A stretch of 64,000 nt of DNA from Corylus avellana (taxonomy: Eukaryota > Streptophyta > Magnoliopsida > Fagales > Betulaceae): positions 32,011,871 through 32,075,870 of the forward strand of contig NC_081542.1 in assembly GCF_901000735.1 (NCBI RefSeq), in the 5' to 3' direction. Positions 23,631 through 34,766 of this stretch are shown here, in pieces (position 1 is the stretch's first letter; every line of letters starts with the position of its first letter). The notes below the pieces were generated by a model. It was not told the origin of the DNA and searched no databases. It was given only the letters and a program-made list of their open reading frames with translations. The translations under genes and the position numbers were made by a program.

Positions 23631-23750
23631 GTCAAAGTCTTTTAAACAACAAAGCTCATCAAGAAAAAGGAATATTCATAGAAAAGACAGAACCCACAAA
23701 AAAAAAGAAAAAAAAAAAGAAGAGGAACTATCAAACTTGATCCGAGTGAC
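23631..23750 (-). mobile_element. Upstream remnant of the SIRE gag region
   Basis: This is a short A-rich strip continuing the Copia sequence upstream of the gag fragment. It ends near 23750, where an unrelated LTR fragment begins. The gag N-terminus, PBS and 5' LTR of this SIRE copy are not adjacent. Confidence 0.4.
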
Positions 23751-24056
23751 GTTTGAGGACTTATTGCGAGATTAGGCAGATGCTCATGGTAACTAGTACT
23801 TTTGGGTGATGCTATAGACTTAAGAGTTTTAATGCATGCTTGTATATTAAGGTGTAGCGTGGATCCCTTGTAATGATGATATGTATAGTATGATTTCAAT
23901 TACTGTGATGATTCTTGGTAAATGCTCCGGTTGTAATGATTAATGTTGATAGAATTTAATATTTTCACTACTTAGTATCGTCCTTTTATAGGAGTAGAGA
24001 TCTCTGAGTCTTGTTTCTCGTAGGATAAGGCTGGGAGACGAAAAGATGATTTCGAA
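23751..24056 (+). repeat. LTR fragment homologous to 36335-36640 in reverse
   Basis: About 300 bases ('ttgaggacttattg…atgctcatggtaactagtac…gagatctctgagtcttg…gggagacga') match the reverse of 36335-36640. There the same sequence adjoins the family-G LTR inside a Copia-type LTR insertion, so I cannot say to which of the two it belongs. No gene is present. Confidence 0.55.
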
Positions 24057-24059
24057 GAA

Positions 24060-24730
24060 GATTGGTTAAGAACCAATATTTTCATACCACCTGCACAATC
24101 GCAGAGAAGGTTCACAAGCTTATTATTGACTGAGGCAGTTTTGAGAATGTGGTGTTAGAGGATGCAGTTAAGAAGCTTCAGTTGAAGACTAGTCACCATC
24201 CAAAACCTTACAAATTGTCTTGGTTAAAAAAGGGAGTGAGGTAACATTATATAGGAGATGTTTGGTTTTTGTTCCATTGGTAGAAAATATTTTTTGATGA
24301 TACATGGTGCGATGTAGTGTCTATGGATGCACGCCATTTACTATTAGGCAGGCTTTGCAATATGATCGAAACGTTATCTATGATGGGCGACAAAATACCT
24401 ATACCTTAAGCATTAAGGGAAAGAGTAATTCATGCACTAGTGACTAAGAAGGCATTAAGCTCCTAGCATTGTCTCGATTCCTGGAGGAAACAGAAGAAGG
24501 AGTTGTGTACGCCTTGATGCCATGTGATGAGGGTGCCAGCATAGCTAATGAAGTTTTAGTAGATTAACAAGAGGTGCTTACTGAGTTTGCTCATTTGATG
24601 CCAAAGAATCTACCCCCTAGTTTGCCACCCATGAGAGATATACAACACCACATAGACCTCGTGCTGGAGTCAAGCTTGCCAAATCAACTAGCTTATCGCT
24701 GAGCCCGAAGAAATTTGAAAGAATAACTAA
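24060..24730 (+). pseudogene. Gypsy protease and start of reverse transcriptase (element Y, part 1)
   Basis: Decayed frames read HTTCTIAEKVHKLIID, then TGA (24131-24133) in place of the Ser of the protease IIDSGS motif. GSFENVVLEDAVKKLQLK, HHPKPYKLSWLKKG, a DTWCDVVSMDARHLLLGR-type stretch and PKNLPPSLPPMRDIQHHIDLV at the entry to the reverse transcriptase follow. This is the order found in chromovirus-type Gypsy polyproteins. The sequence breaks after 'aaagaataactaag', where SIRE LTR copy B is inserted, and resumes at 25950. Confidence 0.65.
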
Positions 24731-25949
24731 GATCATGTTCTACCTAAAAAAAAAAGGAACTACACATATATCAAATTAAATCAAGTATGGCGAAATGTAA
24801 ACAACATCACAATCACAACACAAGATTTTTACGAAGTGGAAAACCCTTTGAACACATCAGAGGTAAAAAATCACTCCGAGGGCAGCCAAACCCAGAAAAT
24901 CACTTTATGAAGATTCAAAGTTACAGACTAAACGATACTCACAACCTTGAGGACCTCTAGACTTAGTAAAAACAACAAGCATCCCAACTTGTCTCCATCT
25001 TGACTATTTTCACAGAGTACATTTCCTCACCGACCCTTCGGTAGATTTCCTTCTTCAAGCTCACGAAACCCACAATCTTTTTATGAACAAACAAACAAGG
25101 CAACACACCAACAATCAAGAGCAAAGGACAGCCTAATGCTATATCATGTCCTCTCTTGAACAAAACTCCCGAGACACAGCGCCCGAAGAGAAACTATTGA
25201 GACTTTAGTGAACAATGCTGTGAGAAAATAAAATCCAAAGTTTGCTATGAACAGTGACAGGAAAATCCTTTTATAGCAAAGACGTTTTACTCTTCACTTA
25301 CTAATAGGATACATTTCTCGTTATGACGGGAAAAAAAAATCTGTAGATCTGAGAATTTCACGTCCTAATGAGAAAGCTACTCCATTATGACGGGAAGGAT
25401 AAAAGCCTCATCTTCATCACATGTCTCGTCTTAACGTGCCTCCTGACGAGAAAACAGGGACCCCATCATTGGTCCTATTACATGTCCCACTCTGACAAGG
25501 TTCCTGACGAGAAAACAGTAGCTTCATCTTCACTCCCATCACATCCTTGTCTTGACGCAACTCCTTATGAGAAAATAGTAGCTCCCTGTTACATGTTCCA
25601 TCTTGACATAGCTCCTGACGAGAAAACAGTAACTCCCCATTACATATTCCGTCTTGACGCAACTCCTGACGAGAAAATAGTAACTCCATGTTACATGTCT
25701 CGTTCTGACGGCACTCATAACGAGGAAACAGAAACTCCCTATTGCATGTCTCATCCGACGGCACATTTGACGAGAAAATAGTAGCTCTTCACACAGTCCC
25801 ATTACATGTCCCGTTCTGACGGGGCTTTTGATAGGAAAACAGAGAGTTCACCAAAAATAGCTTGAAGACCTAAGTGTTATTCCACAAAGTTTTAAACACA
25901 AAAACATTAAAAGAAATTTCATTGAATTAGGCAAACCTAAAACCTAACA
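24731..25949 (-). repeat. SIRE-type Copia solo LTR, copy B
   Basis: On the minus strand this starts TGTTAGGTTTTAGGTTTGC at 25949 and ends near 24731. Both flanks are Gypsy pol sequence (element Y) that would be continuous without it, so it is a solo LTR inserted in that gene. The outermost ~12 bases known from copy C are missing on the left. Between about 25380 and 25860 it carries roughly nine tandem 57-bp units ('ctgacgagaaaacagtaact'). Confidence 0.75.
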
Positions 25950-26371
25950 AAATCTGAAGAATTGCAACACCAAGTGACATAATTGATGGAAAGATCTTAC
26001 ATTCGAGAGAGCATGAGTCCATGTGTAGTTCCCTTTCTCTTAGTTCCGAAGAAGGATGGGTGGTGGCGTATATGTGTCAATAACCGAGCCATTAATCGAA
26101 TCACGGTGAAGTATAGATTCCCGATTCCTCGCTTGGTCGACATCCTGGATCAGTTAGCAGGTTCTAAGGTCTTTTCCAAAATTGACCTTAGGAGCGGGTA
26201 TCACCAGATCATAATTGGCCTAGAGATGAGTGGAAAACAACATTCAAGTTGCATCATGGGTTGTACGAGTGGATGGTCATGCTTTTCTGGGATATCCAAT
26301 GCGCCCATCACATTCATGAGGTTCATGCATCAAGCGTTGTGGCCTTGTATGGGGAAGTTCGTTGTTGTGTA
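25950..26371 (+). pseudogene. Gypsy reverse transcriptase fragment (element Y, part 2)
   Basis: The frame gives ERSYIRESMSPCVVPFLLVPK, KDGWWRICVNNRAINRITVKYRFPIPRL and GSKVFSKIDLRSGYHQI, the first three conserved blocks of a Ty3/Gypsy reverse transcriptase (the last includes the first catalytic Asp). KFVVVY follows, and the sequence is cut just before the expected FDD active-site box by an Athila-like LTR at 26372. The catalytic core is therefore split. Confidence 0.8.
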
Positions 26372-26523
26372 TGATGAGTGCCAAATGTTGCATATTTGAG
26401 CCCTTTAATTTGCATGTGTTAATTCCTTAGCATTTGTTATTTGTTTGATTTTATTTTGTTTTAGTGTTTTCAAGTTCCGAAGGAGAAATGAAATGTCCCA
26501 GAATTAATGGAATTTCATGACAG
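26372..26523 (+). repeat. Athila-like family 3 LTR, left part
   Basis: This begins TGATGAGTGCCAAATGTTGC and runs 152 bases to 'catgacag'. Its continuation is at 33768-34094, which begins with the same five bases 'gacag'. The pattern is one LTR split by a later insertion with a 5-bp target duplication. Confidence 0.65.
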
Positions 26524-28696
26524 AGTATTGAAACCTTTTCATAACAACTCTCCCCTTTTTTATCATAATGGTCAAAGGGATAGCTAACAAGGCATATTCA
26601 AAAAAAGACATATTCTCTCATGAACATAGATAAACACCATATTATCTCAAAATAACATGCCATAGACATCATAAAAACATCAACCAAATTCATCAGAAAA
26701 ATTAAGCTCACCAAAAAAATATTGTTTGTCAAGTTTAACCCAAAATTTCTCCCCCCTTTGTCATAAAGGACAAAGGGAATGATCATCAACCGAGAGGGAG
26801 TCAACAGGAGCAGCTAGAGCATCTTGAGTGGCTAGAGCAATTGGAACAACTGGATCAATATTCGTGGAAGGAGGAGTTATGGCTATGGCAGCAGCAAAAG
26901 CCATGAAAGGGTTCTGACCATCCTTGAAGAGGTCACTAAAGAAGAGATCACTTACTGGTTCTACAAAACCATTGTCAATGTTCTCAAAAAGAGACAAGTT
27001 TCTCAGTTATCCACTACCTCTGCTCCATCACCTTCTTCCTCGACAATTGGTTCATCAAACTATGCCTCAGGCTCATCTCTTAGCTGGCTTATGCTCTGTG
27101 ATCTCTTAAGAAGGGATGTTAAAGCTATCTCATAAAATATGACAAAGAATACAAGAGATAAAGGAATCACAAATAGAGCCCGGCTCTAATGTTAACTCCC
27201 CCTTAACATAAGCAACCTCTTCCTAACAAGTGTTCCAACAAACCACATGCTCCTCATTTTCTCATAAAAGACAAGGAAGGAACTCAAGTGGCATCACTTG
27301 TATCCTTGGAAGGTATAAACCAAGGGGGTACAAACATTATGAGCAACGAATATGTGAGTCAAGAAAAATAAAAACCAATCCTACATCTTAAACAAGTGAC
27401 CATGTGAATTACGGAGCACCCAATTCATTCAAGACCACGAGACAAAGATCCCAAAAACAAATTGAAACAAAATAACCCTAAGTTTATTCAAATTTCAACA
27501 ACTTCATCAATGGGAAAATAAGCATGCAACAGGCATGAAGGATAAACAAAACCAGAGGCATGCAAAGACACAACACAATGCAATCATAGCATAATTCAAT
27601 CACCAAAGAAAAGGTGATGTACAAACCACAAGAGTGCATATGTGTGGACAACCACAACAAGGTAAAGATGACGTGATATCCTCCGTTAAGACGGCATCAA
27701 CAAAAATTCCTCTATTTGTTCTTCTCCTCCCCTTTTTGTTTTGAAAAAACCAACAACAATAAGTGAAGTAAACAAGTTTTCCTCAAGAGATAAAAGAGAG
27801 ATTCAAGAATCAATTAATCCTTTGATCACACAAATTAGAACACGACACATTCATTGATTTAATTCTTACATGTAAGAATTTTAAGGAAACAATCCAACAA
27901 AGGCATAATCAGTGAGGTGAGTGATCATTTCAAAAACCAAGGATACATAATTCAAACCTCAAATGTCAAAAAGTCACAAAGGAAAATGTTTATCACTTAA
28001 GAGAAAAGTCAAACCCTTCTTTTCTCATCCTTGAGCAAAAAGTCACACTCACATTCCTCCTCAATTGTCCAAGTCATTTATTGAGATGAGGAATCAATCT
28101 CGTGGGTGTTTCACCTTTTACCTCAATGCATAGACATCGGCTTTTTCTATATGGATCAAAAAGCGAGTCATCATTTGACTTCACAAATAAAAGGTACACA
28201 TGATCTTTGATCAATTGCTTGTCATTGTAGAAGGTGATGCCATGAACTTTTGAGAAAAGAGACATTGGGGTCAATTTGTAAAAGATCAAAACAGAATTTC
28301 AAATGGAGAGTTCATGAATTCCTTGGTAAAAAGAATATCCTCGTTTTGAAACATGTGCTTTAAGTGAAATGCCTTGACAGATTGACAACCAAAAAAATTT
28401 ACACACAGAACCATCTCAAATATAAGAACTCCATTCCATAGTGTTCACATTGAATCAATTAGACAAAAGAAGCATCTCACTCCATCACATAAGAAAAACT
28501 AACACATATAAAACAAGAAGGAATGCTATCTGGACTGAAGGAGCACATCTTCAGAATTTTCACAGGAGGAACCAACAGGAAACAAAAAGAAAAAGGATAA
28601 ACATAGGAATGAAGTCACTGCAACACACAATACATGAGCTAGAACACAAAATATCACAATAAGCAAGGAGAACTAGCCATGTAACCCCAACCCAAT
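26524..28696 (-). mobile_element. SIRE Copia element C, 3' non-coding/env-like region
   Basis: This is about 2.2 kb without a convincing gene. Two polypurine-like boxes ('aactctcccctttttt' near 26544, 'tttctcccccctttgtcat' near 26746) are typical of the region between pol and 3' LTR in SIRE elements. A minus frame at 26997-26761 (MSLFENIDNGFVEPVSDLFF…) might be a remnant of an env-like or extra ORF but has no recognisable domain. The pol genes between this and the gag at 28697 are missing, so the element is internally deleted. Confidence 0.5.
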
Positions 28697-30629
28697 CTAG
28701 ATAGGACACTGATTACCTTCAAGTTTGTCCAACCTAAAAGTAATGTCCTTCATGAAGGAAATGATTTGGTTAAAGAAGTCATTTTGTGTTTCAATCTCAT
28801 AAGCATTATAGTTCTCCCTAATTGGAGATCTATGAGGGAGACAGTAGCAGTGAGGTTGGAGATGACCTATTTTGCCACAAAGATGACAAGTGGGAACTTT
28901 CCTCTGACAATGAATTCTCCTCATAGGAGCATGAGAGATTTGTCCACTGGACCCTCTCTTTCCCACATAACTTGGAGGCCTGTTAGTAATTCTACCCTTA
29001 CCCTTGTCATTTTTCTCATGACTATTTAACACAACATGTGAAGCATGTGAGGCAGGAACAAAATTTATCAAATTTTCGAAGCTACCACATTTCTTGAAGT
29101 GGAGGCTTTTTTATCATATCCAATTCTATGTTTATCACCAAATTACTTTTGCATGCACAGAATGGTGTTCAGTTTAGAAGACGGGGATTCATTGATGGAA
29201 TCCTCTTTCTAAGAATCTTCTGATCCCTTGGTTTCAGCCATTTTGTTCATCAAGAACTGATTTTCATCCTGCAAACTTGCACAAAATTTGTTAGCATCAA
29301 ACAACTTGGTAGTGAGAGAATCATTTTCTACCTTTAGGGATTTTTCAGTTTTGTAGGCTGAGTCCATAAGGTTTTGAAGAGAAATATTTTCTTCTTCATC
29401 TACAGTCAATTGCTTCAGGAGCTCCTTTCACTTCCTCCTAGCATCTATGCAATTTCTGACAAGAGTGTCATGAGTCACAAGATGACCACTGCTTTTCACT
29501 GATCCTTCATTCGAGTCCTCCTCATATGACTCACCATCAACACATGCAGATGCACGATAATTGGAACTTTGAATGGTGTCTGCGAGTGCCATGTAAACAA
29601 CCTTCTTTCCTTTTTGGTCATCGGAGTCATTTGACTATGATTCATCACTAACTGATCCATTCATGGCATTTTCTCCGGCATTCTTCAGGTTTCCATAGTC
29701 AACCTTGATATGACCAAATCCCTAACATTCAAAGCATTGAGGAAAGTGGGTTTTCTTGTCTCTATAGGATTTATCTCGTGAATCCTTCTGAGATTCTCCT
29801 TTCGATGGCAGCTCAGATGGTTTTCTCCCAGTCCGTTTAGCAAGTTTCATATGCTTGTGGAAGTTCCTGGTCAGCATGGCTATAGGTTTAGAATCGGAGG
29901 ACTCATCATCACTAGATTCTTCAGGAACTACTTCATTTTCCTTCTTTGAAGCTTTCAAAGCAAAGCTCTTTTCTTTGAGAAAGAATCTCATGCTCTCATA
30001 GGTTATGAGAGAACCTACCAACTCATCGACATCCAACAACTCTACATCATTGCTTTCTTCAATAGCAGATATCTTCGTGTCAAAACGTGAAGGAAATGAT
30101 CGAAGGATTTTTTTTTCAACCACTCTAACTTCAGGGACTTTATCACCAAGCCCTCGCATAGAATTTACAATTTCACTCAATTTGGTGTAAAATTCACCAA
30201 ACATTTCATCTTCCTTCATATTCACAGTCTTAAACCGAGACGTCAACATTTGGAGTTGTGCCTTCCTTACCCCCTTTGAACCTCATGAGTTTTCTTAGTA
30301 ATATCCCAAGCCTCCTTCGAGGTTTCACAAAGTGTGATTCATCGAAACTCATCTAAAGATACACAGTTGAAGATGCAACTTAACCCACGGTTATTCCAGT
30401 TACTTTTTGCCGTATCTTTTTTACTCCACTTGTCAAAATCGCCATCTAGTTTATCAAAAACTTTTTCAACCATAATGCAAATGTTGTCATTACACCCCTT
30501 CAAGTAGGCTCTCATACGGACCTTCCAATGAGCATAACCATTCCCATTAAAAATGGGATGGGCATTTGAGAATAAAGTATTTGGCTCCATAACAAAGAGG
30601 TCAACAAACACACTCAAGACGTTAGTCAA
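28697..30629 (-). pseudogene. SIRE Copia gag (element C)
   Basis: Read from 30629 down, the frames give a gag N-terminus (PIFNGNGYAHWKVRMRAYLK, the UBN2/DUF4219-type start), then FKTVNMKEDEMFGEFYTKLSEI and VVEKKILRSFPSRFDTKISAIEE, both typical of Copia gag. A Lys/Ser-rich linker follows, then a broken zinc knuckle at 29720 (CFEC, then a stop, GFGH, and Tyr for the last Cys). A coiled-coil segment (29409-29209) comes next, and an intact CCHC knuckle (CHLCGKIGHLQPHC) lies in 29071-28697. Several frame breaks separate the parts, so it is not functional. The frame lies 16 bases from the primer binding site, as expected for the start of an element's interior. Confidence 0.8.
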
Positions 30630-30644
30630 AAATTGAGCGAACCC

Positions 30645-30656
30645 CCTCTGATATCA
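30645..30656 (-). other. Primer binding site, initiator-Met tRNA type
   Basis: On the minus strand it reads TGATATCAGAGG, close to the Copia consensus TGGTATCAGAGC. It lies two bases from the LTR end at 30659 and establishes the LTR as a 5' LTR of a minus-strand element. Confidence 0.75.
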
Positions 30657-30658
30657 AT

Positions 30659-33060
30659 TGACAGTTTATATAGATCAAACTCTACCTTTTGCAACCAAAA
30701 AAAAAAAAAAAAACATTAAAGTAAGCAACTAAGCCATTTCATCAAACACAAAACATACACAGCGGAATAAGTAAACAAAACAACCACAACACAGAGTTTG
30801 TTTATGAAGTGGAAAACCCTTGAGCACCTCAAGGTAAAAGCCACTTTAGGGTAACCAAACCCAGGAAATCACTAAAAGAAGACTCACAGTTACAGGATAG
30901 ATGATACCCACACCCTTGAGTAGCTCTAAGCTCAGTAAGAACGATAAGCCTCCCAGCTTGTCTCCATCATGACCATCTTCAATAAACGACTTCCTTTACG
31001 GACCATTCGGTAGACTTTCTTTAACAATCACCCATCAAAGATACCAGCTTTATCATCATCAAGCGAATAAGGCAACACGCCAAACAAGAGAAAGGACAGC
31101 TTCAAGCTATATCACATCCCCTTTTGAAAATAAATAGCATTAGGACCTAGTGTTGGTGGAGAAAATGAGACTTCAGAGAAGAGAGAGCTCTCAAAATAAA
31201 ATCCCAAAGTCTGAAGAATGAACAGTGACTGAAATCCTTTTATACTGAAAACATTTCCTTCTTCACGTCTTGACAGAATACTTTCTTGTTAGGACAGGAA
31301 GACCAGATTTTTCAAATCCTAGATTTCCACATCCTGACGAGCCGGCAGTCCGGTTCTGACGTGAAGGCAAAATGTCATGTCCCGTTCTGACGGGGTTCCT
31401 GACAAGAAAACAGAAACTTCAACTTTGCTCCCATTACATCCTCGTCTTGACGCAACTACTGATGAGAAAACAGTAACTCCTAGTTACATGTCTCGTCCTA
31501 ACGGGAAATGGTCTCTTCACTTGTCCCGTTCTGAGGAGCTACTTGACGAGAAATGCTCTCGTCACTTGTCCTGTTCTGACGCGACTTATGATGGGGAAAC
31601 ATAAACTTCCCGTTACATGTCTGATAAGTGCTAAAATATGTATATTTTAGTCCCTTAATTTACATAAATATGTTAATCTTTTAGTTTTGTTATTTTGTGC
31701 CATTTTACTTCATTTTTGTATTTGCTGTCTTTTTATACGAAAAGGAAGCATTTCTGGAAAAGCTACAAGCTAAAGGGCAATTTCGGGAAAAGCTGAGCAT
31801 GAGATCGATCGCAACTCCACTGCGCTCGAGCTCATCATTGACAGGATCAAGCGCAGCCTTGTGCTCGAGTGCCCCAAACAAAGCATCGATCGCACAACTC
31901 TGGGATCAAGCGCACTCAAGCACCCAGCTACGGCCAGCACTCCTTTTCCACATTAGTTTAGGTTTTCAAAGTCCTAGTTGTATTAGGACTTAAACCTCCG
32001 ACTTTACTATGTTTTCTAGGGTTTCTAGGGTTCTCCCAAGCCTATAAATAGACTCCTAAACCTTTAGAAAAATACACAATTCTAGAGAGGAGAATTTGGA
32101 GGCTACTTCCAGGAGTCGTTTTCGGTTCTTTCTTTTCCTTTTTATTTTAATTATGTGTAACTAACTCTTTAGTTATGGGCTAGATTAAAGCCATAATCAT
32201 GTATTTTTAGGATTTCAATATTGGCGCCTTTGTTACATTCATATTTTGGTATATTTAAATTGCTTATTTTTTGGTTAATTGAATTCCTCATGTGAATGTG
32301 CCTCATCACAGGTTCTTGGGATAATCAACATGGAAAACCGGGAGTAGATACCAAGCCCTAGGCTTCATGTGTTTGTCGATTTATATAGATTTATGCTTCC
32401 CTAAAGAACAACTTAGTAGATACCATGCTAAATCATTTAGGGAAGAAATGAATTAGAGTAGATACTATGCCTAATTCATTGCTTAGGGAGATCAATAGCT
32501 TAAGGAGTAGATATCATGCTCTTAGGTTGACAAGCATTAAATATACCGCTATAATTGTGACATTGGCATATTGTTATCTTACTTAGTCTTATTAGTGGTG
32601 GATATCAAAACCCTAACCTTATTATTATCTTTATATCTTTCAACATATCAATTTCGTGACAATTCTGATATTTTAATTTGGAAAATTAAATCTAAGCAAA
32701 AATCAACAATCCTCGTGGGAATGATCTCGTACTTGTACCCTATACTATCGTTTTGATCTCGTGCACTTGCGAGTAAAACGTACCAAGTATTTGCCTATTA
32801 ATTTAGGTGAGTATTTGGCACAACAATGTCTCGTCCTAACAGGATTTTGAAGAGAAACCAGTAGCTCTTCAATCATTCCTATTACGAGCCTCGTTCTAAT
32901 GGCACTTCTGACGGGAAAATAGGGAACACTTCAAGAGGCCTTAAAAGCAACATAGACTACCCCTCAAACAACCCTTAAGGTTTTACACACAAACACTCAA
33001 AGTTTTAAACACATAAATATTACATGAATGGTCATTGAATTAGGCCAATCTAAAACCTAA
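30659..33060 (-). repeat. SIRE-type Copia 5' LTR, copy C, interrupted
   Basis: The LTR occupies 30659-31621 and 32831-33060 (about 1.19 kb in all), on either side of a 1204-bp Athila-like solo LTR. The left end TGACAGTTTATATA (reverse ...TGTCA) is the best-preserved LTR terminus of the three SIRE copies. Tandem 57-bp-type units lie at about 31320-31615 and continue at 32826-32920. The right end is slightly decayed (aacctaata instead of aacctaaca). Confidence 0.75.
31622..32825 (+). repeat. Athila-like solo LTR with perfect 5-bp target duplication
   Basis: This runs from TGATAAGTGCTAAAATATG to ...TATTTGGCACAACA and is flanked on both sides by ATGTC (31617-31621 and 32826-32830). The TATA box TATAAATAG is at 32043-32051. 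GCGATCGAGCGC-like motifs lie at 31803-31925. No internal sequence is present, so it arose by recombination between two LTRs. It lies in the SIRE LTR copy C and is therefore younger than that insertion. Confidence 0.9.
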
Positions 33061-33767
33061 TAGAAACTATCTCAAATCGTGAGAAAAACATGATTGAACT
33101 CATATCCAAGAATCATCTCACTAATTGAATTGAAGTAGAACAATTGAAACTTCAAAACTCATAAATTCGTAAAATATCAACTTATGTGAAAATATGGTTG
33201 CTATTCATTGGTGAGGCTTCATCCTCAACCTTAGTTGAGGAATTAGCTACACATGACTATGAAAATAAAGCCTAAAAACTAAACTAAAGAGAATTTTGGT
33301 GTGCCCACTATCTCCAGCCTCCAGCCTCCCTTATTCCTCTAATGTCTTTTCTTTTTATAGGCTTTTTCTAGGGTTTTCCTAGGGTTTTGACCTAAAAAAT
33401 GGTGCCACGTCTGCTAAGTGGTCCATTCAAATGGGAATTTTCACTATTCGAACGGGTACTTCACCCGTGTGCGCTCGATTGCACACTAGGTGTGCTCGAG
33501 CGCACATCCGTCTAGACGGGACTTTCCACTGTCCTGACGGGTGCTTTCACCATGTGCTCTCTAACCCCCTAAATGTGTTGAGCTCAATCCAACTTTGTTG
33601 CCAATGCTCCCCAAAGTGTCTTAAGCCCCAGAATTAATGGAATTAGTTGCATTTTTCCTTTGGAACCTAAAAACACTAAAACAAAACAATGTCAAACAAA
33701 TAACATTGCTAAGGAATTAACATATGAAAATTAAAGGGCTCAAATATGCAACATTTGGCACTCATCA
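33061..33767 (-). repeat. Athila-like family 3 LTR, minus, truncated
   Basis: On the minus strand this starts TGATGAGTGCCAAATGTTGC at 33767. It matches 26372-26523 plus 33768-34094 in reverse, with the same 'aagtcccgt' and 'gtgcgctcgagcac' stretches. The distal part is replaced by SIRE LTR C at 33060. Confidence 0.65.
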
Positions 33768-34094
33768 GACAGTTCAAGGAGCATTGACAGCACAGTTAGA
33801 TCGAGCTCAACACATCCAAGGGGTTCGAGCACACATGGTGAAATCACCCGTCCAAACTGTGGAAAGTCCCGTTCGGACAAACATGCGCTTGAGCCCACCA
33901 TCCAAGGGCTCGAGCGCACTAGTCTAGCAGGCTGGCCTAGCGCCGCTTTTAGGGTAAAAAAACCCTTAGAAACCCCTATAGAAAGCCCTAAAATGAAATT
34001 TTCACACCAGCACTACCTTTTTGCTTAGTTTTTCCTTTATGTTTAGGATTTATTTTTCATAGCTATGTGTAGCTTTAGGAGTTCACTTTTTCTT
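33768..34094 (+). repeat. Athila-like family 3 LTR, right part
   Basis: This continues the LTR interrupted at 26523: 'gagctcaacacatccaaggg' aligns with the reverse copy at 33590-33570. It begins with the duplicated 'gacag'. It ends truncated near 34094, where Gypsy element Y resumes. Confidence 0.6.
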
Positions 34095-34766
34095 TACGGC
34101 ACCAATTAAGAAGCTTGAATCGAGTTGTTGATGCTATGAGTAGGCGGGTTGCACTTCTTATTACTATACATATCAAAGTTGTGGGTTTTGACATTTTTCA
34201 AGAGTTGTATATGGAAGATCCTTCATTCAGGAAGATATTTGCTAAGCTGTCTGTAGGTAAGCACATTGATTATGTTATTCTTAATGGTTATCTATTTCAG
34301 AGTTTACAGCTATGTGTTTCAAATAGTTCGTTGAGGCAGAAAATAATACGAGAGTTGCATGAAGAAGGTCACTTTGGGCGAGACAAAACTTTGGCCTTGG
34401 TCTCATCGGACTATTATTGGCCCAAGCTAACTAGTGATGTGGCACATTATGTGGAACAAAGTTTTATTTGCCAAAGGTCTACGAAAACCCTCACAAATGC
34501 TGGTCTATACACCTCATTACCAGTGCCTAATGGCCTATGGCTCGATGTCAGCATGGATTTTGGTTTGGGATTACCTCGCACTCAGAGGAGCATTGATTCT
34601 ATTTTTGTGCTGGTTGATCGATTTTTCAAGATGGCCCATTTTGTAGCTTGCCGAAAGACAATGGATGCCACTTGTATTTTCAAGAGATTGTTCACATGCA
34701 TGGTGTTCCAAGATCTATTACATCGAATCGAGATACAAAATTCATGAGCCATTTTTGGAAGAATCT
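34095..34766 (+). pseudogene. Gypsy RNase H end and integrase N-terminal/core (element Y, part 3)
   Basis: The frames read LNRVVDAMSRRVALL (end of RNase H/linker), then the integrase zinc module ELHEEGHFGRDKT…VEQSFICQ, in which the first Cys of the HHCC motif is Ser. The core follows with WLDVSMDFGLGLPRTQ (first catalytic Asp), [17 protein letters not shown] and [14 protein letters not shown] (second Asp, after a frameshift near 34645). The sequence is cut in the core at 34766 by a 4.3-kb insertion and resumes at 39093. Confidence 0.75.

Noticed and set aside
25417..25764. Minus-strand frame of 115 codons with a 19-residue repeated protein
   Set aside because: It is a 57-bp tandem repeat inside a SIRE LTR. 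The frame is open because the period is a multiple of three, not because it is a gene.
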